The notes under the pieces are model-generated. The model worked only from the letters and a program-made list of their open reading frames with translations, had not been told where the DNA came from and did no database searches. From Croceibacterium atlanticum (GTDB taxonomy: Bacteria > Pseudomonadota > Alphaproteobacteria > Sphingomonadales > Sphingomonadaceae): DNA of 64,000 nt. The position numbers and the translations under genes are program-made. The stretch's first letter is position 1, and each line of letters begins with the position of its first letter. Shown piece by piece: positions 45,177 to 53,625 of the stretch. Location of the stretch: the NCBI RefSeq assembly GCF_001008165.2, contig NZ_CP011452.2, positions 2,232,001 to 2,296,000 on the forward strand. Direction: 5' to 3'.

Positions 45177-45215
45177 AAAAGGGGAGAGCTGCCGGGCATG
45201 GCGCGGCAGCTCTCC
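45177..45215 (-). terminator. Rho-independent-like terminator after the second TonB receptor
   Basis: On the minus strand GGAGAGCTGCC (45215-45205) pairs perfectly with GGCAGCTCTCC (45193-45183) across an 11-nt loop, followed by CCTTTT (45182-45177). It sits 10 bp after the TonB receptor stop and 45 bp before the phospholipase C start. It may end or only attenuate transcription into the phospholipase gene. Confidence 0.7.
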
Positions 45216-45225
45216 TTTCGGCAGG

Positions 45226-48054
45226 TCAGAAGTTGAAGCGGACGCCGGCCCTGAACATCCGGCCGATCAGATCGTAATAGGTGGCAGACGATCCATAAGG
45301 GGCGCTGCCGATACCGGGGCCGCTGCCGACGACCGGCGGCGCCTTGTCCGCCAGATTGTCTATCGCGAGATAGAGTTCCGTCGTCTCCGACATGTCGAAC
45401 CCGATAAACGCATCCAGATACAGGGCGCCGTCGATCCGGTTCCTGTTGGTCGTGGGGTTTTCCGGCGTCGAGGCCGGGCAATTCGCGGCGCATTCGATGC
45501 CGTTGGTCATATAGACGCCCGAACTTAAGCCGCGGCCCGTCAGCGATGCCGTCAAGCGGTCATCCCGATAAGTGCCCTGTACCATGTACTGCCATTTCGG
45601 AGTCCCGCCATTATTCGCCCCGAGGCTCGAACTCGGCGCCGCGACGCCATTGTCCGATTGCGCCCGGGTGTAGCGGGTGGCGAGGCCGCGCAAGGTGAAG
45701 TTCCCGCCGAGCGAGGAAGAAAGATCGGACAGTTCCAGGCTGTAGGCAGCCTCAAAATCCATGCCGCGAACGGACCGGCGCGCCAGATTGACCGGGCTGA
45801 CATAGATTTCGGTAATGAGGCCGGCGGCATTGCGCTTGATAAGGCCGCACAGCGTCGTGTCGCCCCGATAGCATTCGTTCAGGATCGTGCCCGCGCCAAC
45901 CGTGGCCACTGCATCCTTGACCTTGATATCGAAGAAATCGACCGAGGCGGAGAAGCCCGGTGCGAAGTTCGGTTGCAACACCACGCCGATATTCAGCGTA
46001 TCGCCTTTCTCGGGCTTGAGGCCCGGATTGCCGGACCGGATCTCGAAATAGCTTACGGGTTCGTTGTCACGGAACGGGTCGGAAATCAGGTAAGTGTTGG
46101 TCTGGCCCGATGCGTAGAGTTCGGAGAAATTGCCGGCGCGAATATCGCGCGAGCGGGTTGCACGCAGGCGAAGGCCGTCAACCGGTTCGTAATTGGCGCC
46201 GATCTTCCAGGTCGTGACGAAGCCCGAAGTGCTGTAATCGGTCCCGCGGATCGCGGCATTGATGCTCAGTTCCTCCGCCCAGGATTCACCCAGCGCCAGC
46301 GGAACGACCGTTTCGAGAAATGCCTCGGTCACATTGTATTTGCCGTTGATCGGCTTGTAATTCCCCGCCCAGTAGCTGTTGACCAGCGACAGCTCGTCAA
46401 CATGGCTGCGCAGCTTTTCCCGGCGGTGTTCCACACCCGCCGCAACCGATACAGGCCCGGCCCATGTCGCAAAGGGTTCGCCATCCAGGCTCGCGGTGAA
46501 AATGTCCTGGGTCAGCGTTCCGCGAAGCCGGTTGTCACCCAGAACATGGTTCTTGGCGGCGTCGGAAACCGTGCCGGTGCCCAGTATATTGAACGGAACG
46601 CAGCCGTCATTGGGGTTGGTGAGGGTCGACCGGCAGACGATGACGCCATTCTCGTCCCGAACGGAATCGATACCACCGCGATATCGGGCAGTGATCGCGG
46701 CATTCGATCCGTTGAAGATCTTGCTCACATTGCGGTTGGCGGAAATGTCCCAGCCCCAATCCGTGCCGAACAGATCAAGCCCACCCGTGAAGCCGAGCAG
46801 ATAGCGGTATTGGCTGCGCCTGGTATCCGTCTGGATCCCGCCGAGATCGGCATTCCAGCTCCCCACGTCCAGGCTCGTCAGCCCGAGTTCGTCCATCCGC
46901 AGGCCGATTTCTTCGGGCAGGAAAGCATTGTCGCGCTGAATGGTGATCCCGCCAAAATTGAACTGCGGCGTGGAACGCATGGAAGTGCTGGCCCGGCCAT
47001 AGGAAAACTGGCTGTATGCCTCCACCCGATCGGACAGCTGATAGCTGAGCCGGGCGAACAGACTCTGGCGGGAAATGCGGGGGTCCATGTCCTGGATGCC
47101 CTTGCCGAAATCGGTATATTCCCAATCACCGCCGGTCATGAACGGATCGAAGACCGTATCCCCCATGTTCAGCTGGGCCGGTACGCCGTTCTCGCCGAAA
47201 TACAGGCCCCGCAAAGGCCCTTTGGTAACGATGGCGCCGGGCGCGATGGTAGAAAAGCCCGTATTTTCCAGCACCAGCCATTCAGGCTGGCCGTTATCGG
47301 CCGTATAATCCGGATTTCTGAAACGCTTGGCGCCCGTGTACCAGGACCGCGGCAGGCCATCCAGGCCGGCGCTGAAGGCGTGTTCTCCGCTGATCAGGAA
47401 ATGGCCGCGCCCATCCCCGAAGGATGTTCCGGCAGCCAGCCCGATACGATAGTTTTCGTCATCGCCATGGGTGGTGATCCCGCCCTGCACATCCCCCTTG
47501 ATGCCGGTAAAATCCTTGTCCAGCACGAAGTTGACCACGCCGGCCACCGCGTCGGAGCCCCATGCTGCCGAGGCACCGCCCGTCACGATGTCCACCCGTT
47601 CCATCAACAGGTTCGGCATGAAGTTCACATCGACAAGGCCGGTATTGATCGTCGCCACCGGGACGCGCTTGCCATCCAGCAGGATCAGCGTGCGCTGCGG
47701 CCCGAGATTGCGCAGGTTCAACGCGTTGATCCCGGTGCCGCCATTGCTGATCTGGCCCAGATTCGTCCGCGGTGTCGCGCTGCCGGCCAGGGCCGGGAGC
47801 CGATTGACCAGATCGGCGATATTGTTCGGCGCATTTGTCAGTATTTCCTCTGCGCCCAGCACTGTCGTGGGCGTCGGGGCTTCGTAGCCGTCGCGGACAA
47901 TGCGCGACCCGGTGACGACAATGCTTGCAGCATTCTCTTCGGAAGAAGGCACAGCATCCTGCGCGGCGAGGGAACCGGGCAAGAAGGCAGCCACGAACGC
48001 GGCAATGGCTACTGAACTTGTCGACAAGCGCAACTTACTGCTGGAAGCAGTCAT
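45226..48054 (-). CDS. TonB-dependent receptor (large, Gly/Asn-rich plug type)
   Basis: A 942-residue receptor with a signal peptide (MTASSSKLRLSTSSVAIAAF to AAQ). NAASIVVTGSRIVRDGYEAP is the plug entry; NIADLVNRLP, LNLRNLGPQRTLILLDGKR, RVDIVTGGASAAWGSDAVAG are plug motifs of the OAR-like/CirA-type receptors common in sphingomonads and Caulobacter. The C-terminus RMFRAGVRFNF is the usual barrel end. GGAGG precedes the ATG at 48054. Neighbouring phospholipase C suggests uptake linked to phosphate or choline-containing lipid breakdown, and the divergent XRE-cupin gene is a likely regulator. Confidence 0.95.
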   Translation of the reverse strand: MTASSSKLRLSTSSVAIAAFVAAFLPGSLAAQDAVPSSEENAASIVVTGSRIVRDGYEAPTPTTVLGAEEILTNAPNNIADLVNRLPALAGSATPRTNLGQISNGGTGINALNLRNLGPQRTLILLDGKRVPVATINTGLVDVNFMPNLLMERVDIVTGGASAAWGSDAVAGVVNFVLDKDFTGIKGDVQGGITTHGDDENYRIGLAAGTSFGDGRGHFLISGEHAFSAGLDGLPRSWYTGAKRFRNPDYTADNGQPEWLVLENTGFSTIAPGAIVTKGPLRGLYFGENGVPAQLNMGDTVFDPFMTGGDWEYTDFGKGIQDMDPRISRQSLFARLSYQLSDRVEAYSQFSYGRASTSMRSTPQFNFGGITIQRDNAFLPEEIGLRMDELGLTSLDVGSWNADLGGIQTDTRRSQYRYLLGFTGGLDLFGTDWGWDISANRNVSKIFNGSNAAITARYRGGIDSVRDENGVIVCRSTLTNPNDGCVPFNILGTGTVSDAAKNHVLGDNRLRGTLTQDIFTASLDGEPFATWAGPVSVAAGVEHRREKLRSHVDELSLVNSYWAGNYKPINGKYNVTEAFLETVVPLALGESWAEELSINAAIRGTDYSTSGFVTTWKIGANYEPVDGLRLRATRSRDIRAGNFSELYASGQTNTYLISDPFRDNEPVSYFEIRSGNPGLKPEKGDTLNIGVVLQPNFAPGFSASVDFFDIKVKDAVATVGAGTILNECYRGDTTLCGLIKRNAAGLITEIYVSPVNLARRSVRGMDFEAAYSLELSDLSSSLGGNFTLRGLATRYTRAQSDNGVAAPSSSLGANNGGTPKWQYMVQGTYRDDRLTASLTGRGLSSGVYMTNGIECAANCPASTPENPTTNRNRIDGALYLDAFIGFDMSETTELYLAIDNLADKAPPVVGSGPGIGSAPYGSSATYYDLIGRMFRAGVRFNF

Positions 48055-48180
48055 CGGGATTCCTCCGTAGTAACTGGAACATGCTGCAGATCCGTCCGCC
48101 CGTTTGGGCATGTCCGGTTTTCCGCCGCCTCATCAGGTTGACCGGGCCACTACCGGGGGAGTGAGACAGTTTGATGAAAT

Positions 48181-48206
48181 GGAAAATATTTTCCGTTTCG
48201 GAAAAT
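48181..48206. promoter_or_regulatory. Nested palindromes, candidate operator of the XRE-cupin regulator
   Basis: GGAAAATATTTTCC (48181-48194) is a perfect 14-bp palindrome. It overlaps a second inverted repeat ATTTTCCG (48188-48195) with CGGAAAAT (48199-48206) across TTT. Together the stretch holds three GGAAAAT-type half sites in alternating orientation. It lies between the divergent TonB receptor (48054) and the XRE-cupin gene (48382), about 130 and 180 bp from their starts. This part of the 327-bp gap is markedly AT-rich. Binding is inferred. Confidence 0.55.
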
Positions 48207-48381
48207 CGAGGGTATCGCCTTGGCAGGCTCCGCCGAAATCGATTAGACCAAGGCCCTGCACATCAGGGCCGGACTCCCGCCCCCGCGGCACTGGTTCGCG
48301 GATCGTTTCCAGGCCGATTCCGGGCGGAATTTCGGGCCGGGTTCGGGAATACAAAAGGCGGCCGGACTATCGGGGAAGGGT

Positions 48382-49008
48382 GTGAACAAGAATAATATAT
48401 CCGATCCACGGCCCGGCCCCGGCGAGGCGTTGAGAGCGATCCGCGCCGAGCGCGGCTGGACCCTTGCCGACGTGCATGAGAGGACCGGGCTCGCGGTTTC
48501 GACACTATCGAAACTCGAAACCGGGAAGGTGGAGCTTAACTACACCAAGCTGATGAAGCTTTCCGCCGGGCTGGGCGTGGACATAGCGCAGCTGGTTCAG
48601 GCGCCCGAAACACCCGAACATCCCGAAACGGGGCCATCACTTCCCAAGGCATCCGGCTGGCGCGCGATCACGCGGCAAGGGGAAGAAGCAACCCTGTCAG
48701 ATGGATCCTATTATTACGAACTGCATGGAACGGAACTGAACCAGCGCAACCTTCATCCCATGGTGATTGAAGTTAAGGCGAATTCGCTCGAAGAGTTTGG
48801 CGAATATGTCAGGCATGAAGGCGAAGAATTCACCTATGTCCTGGAAGGAAGCGTGGAATTCCACAGCGAAATATATGCCCCCACCACACTGAATGAAGGC
48901 GATTCGATCTATTTCGACGCGGGAATGGGGCATGCGTGGATCAAGGCATCGTCGGGCCGATGCAGGATATTGGCCGTATTTACCGGAGAAGCCCACCATC
49001 ACAATTGA
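48382..49008 (+). CDS. XRE family regulator with C-terminal cupin domain
   Basis: A 208-residue protein: a helix-turn-helix of the XRE/HipB type at residues 14-68 (ALRAIRAERGWTLADVHERT, LAVSTLSKLETGKVELNYTK, LMKLSAGLGVDI) and a cupin_2 barrel in the second half (HPMVIEVKANSLEEFGEYVR, HEGEEFTYVLEGSVEFHSEI, GDSIYFDAGMGHAW). The cupin histidines are present in part. Regulators of this build often control metabolism of a small molecule bound by the cupin. The start is GTG with GGGGAAGGG in front. It diverges from the TonB receptor; the nested palindromes at 48181 may be its operator. Confidence 0.92.
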   Translation: MNKNNISDPRPGPGEALRAIRAERGWTLADVHERTGLAVSTLSKLETGKVELNYTKLMKLSAGLGVDIAQLVQAPETPEHPETGPSLPKASGWRAITRQGEEATLSDGSYYYELHGTELNQRNLHPMVIEVKANSLEEFGEYVRHEGEEFTYVLEGSVEFHSEIYAPTTLNEGDSIYFDAGMGHAWIKASSGRCRILAVFTGEAHHHN

Positions 49009-49138
49009 TGCCCTGCATCGGTGACGGCGGGCGCAGGCGTCTCCTGCAATCAGCCCTGGAGGCGGGTGTCCTGTCTCACAAGTAGCGGATGGAGATCTTC
49101 CCCTGCTCCATCCCACGGTTGCATGGCCGGCACATTAT

Positions 49139-49150
49139 GGTAGCGCTACC
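49139..49150. promoter_or_regulatory. LacI/XylR-type operator, perfect 12-bp palindrome
   Basis: GGTAGCGCTACC is a perfect inverted repeat with a central CG, the hallmark of LacI-family operators, and resembles the TTAGCGCTACCA operator of the Caulobacter xylose promoter as I recall it. It lies 72 bp upstream of the 2,5-dioxovalerate dehydrogenase start at 49222. A second near-identical site is at 59767-59782. Confidence 0.72.
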
Positions 49151-49221
49151 GTCAATGAAAAGCGGCGATGGCACGCATGGTGCCATGCGCGGCGCAGACC
49201 ACATTGCTTGGGAGCTTTCCT

Positions 49222-50790
49222 ATGACGATCACCGGGGAAAATTTTGTTGCTGGCGTCCGCCGCCCAAGCAACGAGAAATTCAGGGCAAGGGATGCTTCGT
49301 CGGGCGAGGAATTCGGCGAGGAATTTGCTGCCGCGAGCAAGGATGACGTGGCCGATGCCTGCTCCGCCGCAGCGGAAGCGCAATGGGAATTCGCCGCCCT
49401 TCCGGCAGCGGCAAGGGCCCGCTTCCTGCGCAAGGTTGCGGACCGGATCGATGCACTGGGTGAAACGCTTACCCGCCGGGCCATGCAGGAAACCGGACTG
49501 CCCGAAGCCCGGCTGACCGGCGAACGGGGCCGCACGGTCGGACAATTGCGGCTGTTTGCCGATGAAGTGGAGGAAGGCGGCTGGCTCGATCTGCGCATAG
49601 ACCATGCCGATGCCGGCCGCACGCCGCCAAAGCCTGATCTGCGCCTGCGCAAGATACCGCTCGGCCCCGTGGCCGTATTCGGCGCAAGCAATTTCCCGCT
49701 GGCATTTTCTGTCGCCGGAGGTGACACGGCAAGCGCCCTCGCCGCGGGGTGCTGCGTCGTCGTCAAGGCGCATCCCGCCCACCCCGGCACATCGGAACTT
49801 GTCGCCGGGGCCATCGCCCAGGCCGTTGCCGAAGAAGGGCTGCCGGCAGGCGTCTTCTCGATGCTTCACGGGCCTTCCAACGCCCTTGGCGAAGCGCTTG
49901 TCACCGATCCGCGAATATCGGCAGTGGGCTTCACCGGATCGCGTTCCGGCGGGCTCGCCCTGATGCGCCATGCCGCCAGCCGCCCTGTTCCAATCCCCGT
50001 CTATGCGGAAATGAGCAGTGTGAATCCGGTCATCATCCTCCCCCACATCATGGCGCAATCCGCCGAAGATCTGGGACGGGCCTATGTCGGATCGCTGACC
50101 ATGGGCGTGGGCCAGTTCTGCACCAATCCCGGCATCGTCCTGACCCTTGGGGGCGAACCGTTCGACCGCTTCATCTACAATGTTGCGCAGGCCATCGCGG
50201 AAGTGCCCGCCAATACCATGCTGACGGGCGGGATAAGCGACGCCTATCGCGCGGGAAGCCAGCGCCTTGGCGGGTTTGACGGCGTCAGCCTGGTGGGCAT
50301 GGGAGGTGACGGCACAAGCCTTTGCGGACAGGCGCAGGTCTATACGTGCGATGGCACCAGCTTCGCCGCCCAGCCCGACCTTGCCGATGAAGTATTCGGC
50401 CCGGCATCGCTGGTCGTCCGGTGCGACAGCATGGAGCAGATGCGCGAAATCCTGGGCAACATGGAAGGCCAGCTGACCACGTCACTGCATATGATCCCGC
50501 AGGATTACGAGGCGGCGGGACGGCTGATGCCCGTTCTGGAAAAGCTGGCAGGCCGCATCATCGCCAATGGCTGGCCAACCGGGGTCGATGTCACACATGC
50601 GATGGTCCATGGCGGCCCGTTCCCCGCCACTTCTGACGGACGCAGCACCTCTGTCGGGACGATGGCGATAGATCGGTTCCTTCGTCCGGTGTCCTATCAG
50701 GATATGCCGGACGAGCTTTTGCCGGAGATGCTGCGCGGTCACGGGGCGAATATCCCAGTCAGGATCGACGGCAAGCGGCAGTTCGGCTGA
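49222..50790 (+). CDS. Aldehyde dehydrogenase, 2,5-dioxovalerate (alpha-ketoglutaric semialdehyde) dehydrogenase-like
   Basis: A 522-residue NAD(P)-dependent aldehyde dehydrogenase of the KGSADH group. The glycine-rich VAVFGASNFPLAFSVAGGDT, VVVKAHPAHPGTSELV, the segment FTGSRSGGLALM and the catalytic cysteine in MGVGQFCTNPGIV are typical of the 2,5-dioxovalerate branch. It would oxidise alpha-ketoglutaric semialdehyde to 2-oxoglutarate, the last step of oxidative pentose use. The ATG at 49222 has GGGAG; the frame extends to 49168 without a ribosome site. It follows the palindromic operator and heads the plus-strand gene set GH43 - ConA-like - AraD1 - arabinose dehydrogenase. Confidence 0.93.
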   Translation: MTITGENFVAGVRRPSNEKFRARDASSGEEFGEEFAAASKDDVADACSAAAEAQWEFAALPAAARARFLRKVADRIDALGETLTRRAMQETGLPEARLTGERGRTVGQLRLFADEVEEGGWLDLRIDHADAGRTPPKPDLRLRKIPLGPVAVFGASNFPLAFSVAGGDTASALAAGCCVVVKAHPAHPGTSELVAGAIAQAVAEEGLPAGVFSMLHGPSNALGEALVTDPRISAVGFTGSRSGGLALMRHAASRPVPIPVYAEMSSVNPVIILPHIMAQSAEDLGRAYVGSLTMGVGQFCTNPGIVLTLGGEPFDRFIYNVAQAIAEVPANTMLTGGISDAYRAGSQRLGGFDGVSLVGMGGDGTSLCGQAQVYTCDGTSFAAQPDLADEVFGPASLVVRCDSMEQMREILGNMEGQLTTSLHMIPQDYEAAGRLMPVLEKLAGRIIANGWPTGVDVTHAMVHGGPFPATSDGRSTSVGTMAIDRFLRPVSYQDMPDELLPEMLRGHGANIPVRIDGKRQFG

Positions 50791-50899
50791 ACCGCCCCGC
50801 CAGCGCCCGCCAGTACCCGATCGCACTTTGACAGATCTATTTGTCGGAGTAAAAGAACGGCATTAACAAGACCTCGTTTGATGGGTTTGGGGGAACGTG

Positions 50900-51910
50900 A
50901 TGAAGGGATATCTTGCCGCCTTGTCCGGGCTGGCGGCCGCGGCGCTGGCCGGGTGCGCATCGGCGGCAGGGCCGGCGGACGATTCAACATACGAATATCA
51001 GGGCAATCCGCTGTTCCGCGATCTTCACACCGCCGATCCGGCGCCACTGGTGGTGGGCGACACGCTGTATCTTTATGTCGGCCATGATGAAGCTGCCGAA
51101 GGGCAGATGTTCAACATCACCGAATGGCTCGCTTTCTCGACCCGGGACATGAAGACCTGGACCGCGCATGGCGCGATCATGCAGCCTGCTGACTTTGGCT
51201 GGGCGTCCCGCGATGCCTGGGCCAGCCAGGTTCATGAAAAGGATGGCCGTTACTGGTTCTACACCGCTGTGGAACATGATCCGGATCAGGGTTCCCAGGG
51301 CAAGGCGATAGGCGTGGCCGTGGCGGATAATCCGCTTGGCCCGTTCAGGGACGCGCGGGGCAGCGCGCTGGTGAAGAACGAAGATACGCCCGGGCCGCAT
51401 AACTGGGACGATATCGACCCCACCGTCTGGACCGAGGAAGATGGAACCAGCTGGCTGATCTGGGGCAATGCGAATTGTTATATCGCCAGGCTCGCGCCCG
51501 ATATGATCAGCTTCGACGGGCCGATCCGGCAGATCGATCTTCCCGATTTCGAGGAGGGGCCATGGATCTTCAGGCGCGGGGACATGTATTATCTCGCCTA
51601 TGCGAGCATGGACAAGACGATCAGCCCCGATGAACGCATTTCCTACGCCACGGCCCCATCCATAACAGGCCCGTGGACCTGGCGGGGGGAACTGACCGGC
51701 GCGGCGAAAAACAGTTTCACGATCCATCCCGGCATCGCGCAGTTCAGGGGCGATTGGTATTTGTTCTACCATGTCGGAACATTGGATGTCGGTGACAGGA
51801 AAGGTGGCCTTGGCCGCCGCGCCGTGGCCGTGGAACGGCTGACCTTCGACGAAAACGGCCTGATCAATCCGGTTGAACAGACCGATACGGGCATATTGCC
51901 GCTGCCATGA
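50900..51910 (+). CDS. Glycoside hydrolase family 43 lipoprotein (arabinofuranosidase/xylosidase-like)
   Basis: A 336-residue five-bladed beta-propeller enzyme. The N-terminus has a lipobox (AALAGC), so it is anchored in the membrane. The three GH43 acidic residues are visible: HTADPAPLV (base), WDDIDPTVWTE (pKa modulator) and FEEGPWIFRR (general acid). It cleaves terminal arabinose or xylose from arabinoxylan oligosaccharides with inversion. A GTG at 50897 is an alternative start; GGGGGAAC lies before. It is followed with four-base overlap by a ConA-like domain protein, which resembles the missing C-terminal domain of longer GH43 enzymes. Confidence 0.9.
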   Translation: MKGYLAALSGLAAAALAGCASAAGPADDSTYEYQGNPLFRDLHTADPAPLVVGDTLYLYVGHDEAAEGQMFNITEWLAFSTRDMKTWTAHGAIMQPADFGWASRDAWASQVHEKDGRYWFYTAVEHDPDQGSQGKAIGVAVADNPLGPFRDARGSALVKNEDTPGPHNWDDIDPTVWTEEDGTSWLIWGNANCYIARLAPDMISFDGPIRQIDLPDFEEGPWIFRRGDMYYLAYASMDKTISPDERISYATAPSITGPWTWRGELTGAAKNSFTIHPGIAQFRGDWYLFYHVGTLDVGDRKGGLGRRAVAVERLTFDENGLINPVEQTDTGILPLP

Positions 51911-52587
51911 TGCGGTCGGCCCTTCTTGCATTCCTGGCGCTGACGTCATCCGCGACCGCGCAGGACCATCCGGTCGCGATTTTCGACCGGTTCGATCTGC
52001 GTTCGGACCTGGCAGCGGACAGCCCCGCGCAGGAAAACCGGGCGGCAGATCCCGCCACAGCTTCCGCCGACTGGTGGCAATTGACCGATGGAAAGCTGGC
52101 GATTTCGGCCAGCCGGGAACCGCTATGGTCCGCCCGCCCGACATTTCTCGAATTCCCCGTCGATGGGCAGGATTTTTCCGCTACCGCCCTGCTCGATTAC
52201 GCGGAACTGGCGGCAGGCGACGTGGCGGGCCTGGTCGCACGCCAGGATGCGGACCAATGGATCAGCATCCAGGTGGAGCGCATCGAACCGGCGGACCTTG
52301 TGGCCGTGCGTGTGCGGGCTGGAAAATCGAGCCCGCCAGCGGGAAAGCTGGTCTTCACCACCGCGCTCCCCGGCACGTTCAAGCAGCGCGTGAAGCTGCG
52401 CATCGACGCCGATGACGGCCGCTATCGATTGCTGTTCGCGCAAGAGAACGGGCTCTGGCAGATCGTGGCCGAAGACGTGACCGGGCCGTTCCCGCCAGCC
52501 GCCCCGGACGCGCAACCGCCGGCCATATCGGTCGGTCCATTCGCCACCGATGGGGCGGACAGGCTTTCTGCCGCCGATCGGCACTGA
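51907..52587 (+). CDS. Secreted beta-sandwich protein resembling the GH43 C-terminal ConA-like domain
   Basis: A 226-residue protein with a signal peptide (MMRSALLAFLALTSSATAQ). The central part (LEFPVDGQDFSATALLDYAE, GDVAGLVARQDADQWISIQV, RYRLLFAQENGLWQIVAEDV) resembles the concanavalin-like C-terminal domain of beta-xylosidases, which clamps the catalytic propeller or binds substrate. It has no obvious catalytic residues. The ATGA overlap with GH43 suggests the two proteins work as a split enzyme. Two adjacent ATGs (51907, 51910) could start it. Family assignment is by eye. Confidence 0.72.
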   Translation: MMRSALLAFLALTSSATAQDHPVAIFDRFDLRSDLAADSPAQENRAADPATASADWWQLTDGKLAISASREPLWSARPTFLEFPVDGQDFSATALLDYAELAAGDVAGLVARQDADQWISIQVERIEPADLVAVRVRAGKSSPPAGKLVFTTALPGTFKQRVKLRIDADDGRYRLLFAQENGLWQIVAEDVTGPFPPAAPDAQPPAISVGPFATDGADRLSAADRH

Positions 52588-52632
52588 TCCGCTGTCCATA
52601 ACGAAACCCGGTCCGAAAGGGATATTCCTGCC

Positions 52633-53625
52633 ATGAAATTGCTTTGCCGCCGTCTGCCCGACGGATCGAGCCAGGTCCTGGCCAGTGACGCGGGCGACTA
52701 TCGGGTCGTGCCCGGATTCACCGATATCCGAACGCTCGCCCAGCAGGCGATTCGGGCGAATTGTTCAATCCAGGATATCGTCGGGGCGGGCGAATTGGGG
52801 GATGTTGTCGATGCCCGGGACGAATTGCGAAAGGGAAACCTGCTTCCGCCAATATCCCATCCCGATCCGGCGCATCTCTGGCTCACCGGGACGGGGCTGA
52901 CCCATCTCGGAAGCGCCGAGGGCCGCGACAGGATGCACAAGGCCGCAGCGGCGGGAGAGCGGCTGACCGATTCCATGCGCATATTCCTGGAAGGAATGGA
53001 GGGCGGCAAGCCAGAGAGCGGTTGCATCGGCCAGCAGCCCGAATGGTTCTACAAGGGTGACGGGGCCCATCTGGTCGCCCCCGAAGCGCCGCTGGAACGC
53101 CCCGCCTACGCTCAGGACGGGGGGGAAGAGCCTGAAATCGCCGGAATTTACCTGATCGGAGAGGACGGGACGCCCTATCGGCTGGGTTTCTGCCTTGCCA
53201 ATGAATATTCCGATCACGTGACGGAGAAGCACAATTACCTCTGGCTGGCCCATTCCAAGTTGCGGCAGGCCTCGCTTGGGCCGGAATTATTGCTGGGCGA
53301 TCTGCCCACGAATATCCGCGGCACCTGCCGCATATGCCGGGCGGAGGAAGTCCTGTGGGAAAAACCCTTCCTGACGGGAGAGGACAATATGTCCCATTCG
53401 ATTGCCAATCTCGAACATCATCATTTCAAATATCCCCTGTTCCGCCGTCCGGGGGACATTCACGTGCACTTCTTCGGCACGTCCACCGCCAGCTTCGCGG
53501 ATGGCATCGAGACGCAGGACGGCGATATATTCGAGATAGAGGCCGCGCCCTTCACTCTCCCGCTGCGCAACAGGCTCCGCTGGAGCGAAGATGAGGAAAA
53601 GCCGTGCAAGGTCGCGGTTCTTTGA
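52633..53625 (+). CDS. AraD1-family (GguC/FAH-superfamily) protein, probable 2-keto-3-deoxy-pentonate dehydratase
   Basis: A 330-residue protein of the fumarylacetoacetate hydrolase superfamily in the AraD1/GguC branch. WLTGTGLTHLGSAEGRD, PEIAGIYLIGEDGTPYRLGF, CLANEYSDHVTEKHNYLWLA and PGDIHVHFFGTSTASFADGI are the diagnostic stretches; the acidic metal ligands are in ANEYSDH and nearby. Relatives sit in arabinose and xylose oxidative operons and are thought to dehydrate 2-keto-3-deoxy-L-arabonate or D-xylonate to alpha-ketoglutaric semialdehyde. It follows the ConA-like gene and overlaps the arabinose dehydrogenase start. Confidence 0.88.
   Translation: MKLLCRRLPDGSSQVLASDAGDYRVVPGFTDIRTLAQQAIRANCSIQDIVGAGELGDVVDARDELRKGNLLPPISHPDPAHLWLTGTGLTHLGSAEGRDRMHKAAAAGERLTDSMRIFLEGMEGGKPESGCIGQQPEWFYKGDGAHLVAPEAPLERPAYAQDGGEEPEIAGIYLIGEDGTPYRLGFCLANEYSDHVTEKHNYLWLAHSKLRQASLGPELLLGDLPTNIRGTCRICRAEEVLWEKPFLTGEDNMSHSIANLEHHHFKYPLFRRPGDIHVHFFGTSTASFADGIETQDGDIFEIEAAPFTLPLRNRLRWSEDEEKPCKVAVL

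Noticed and set aside
45658-48015. A 785-codon plus-strand open frame
   Set aside because: It is antisense to the TonB receptor, which has a signal peptide, plug motifs and barrel end. The antisense product has no recognisable motifs; long antisense frames are common at this GC content.
49175-49188. GCATGG-TG-CCATGC inverted repeat near the aldehyde dehydrogenase
   Set aside because: A six-base arm pair with a two-base loop is expected by chance in this GC-rich DNA and does not recur at the sister promoter.
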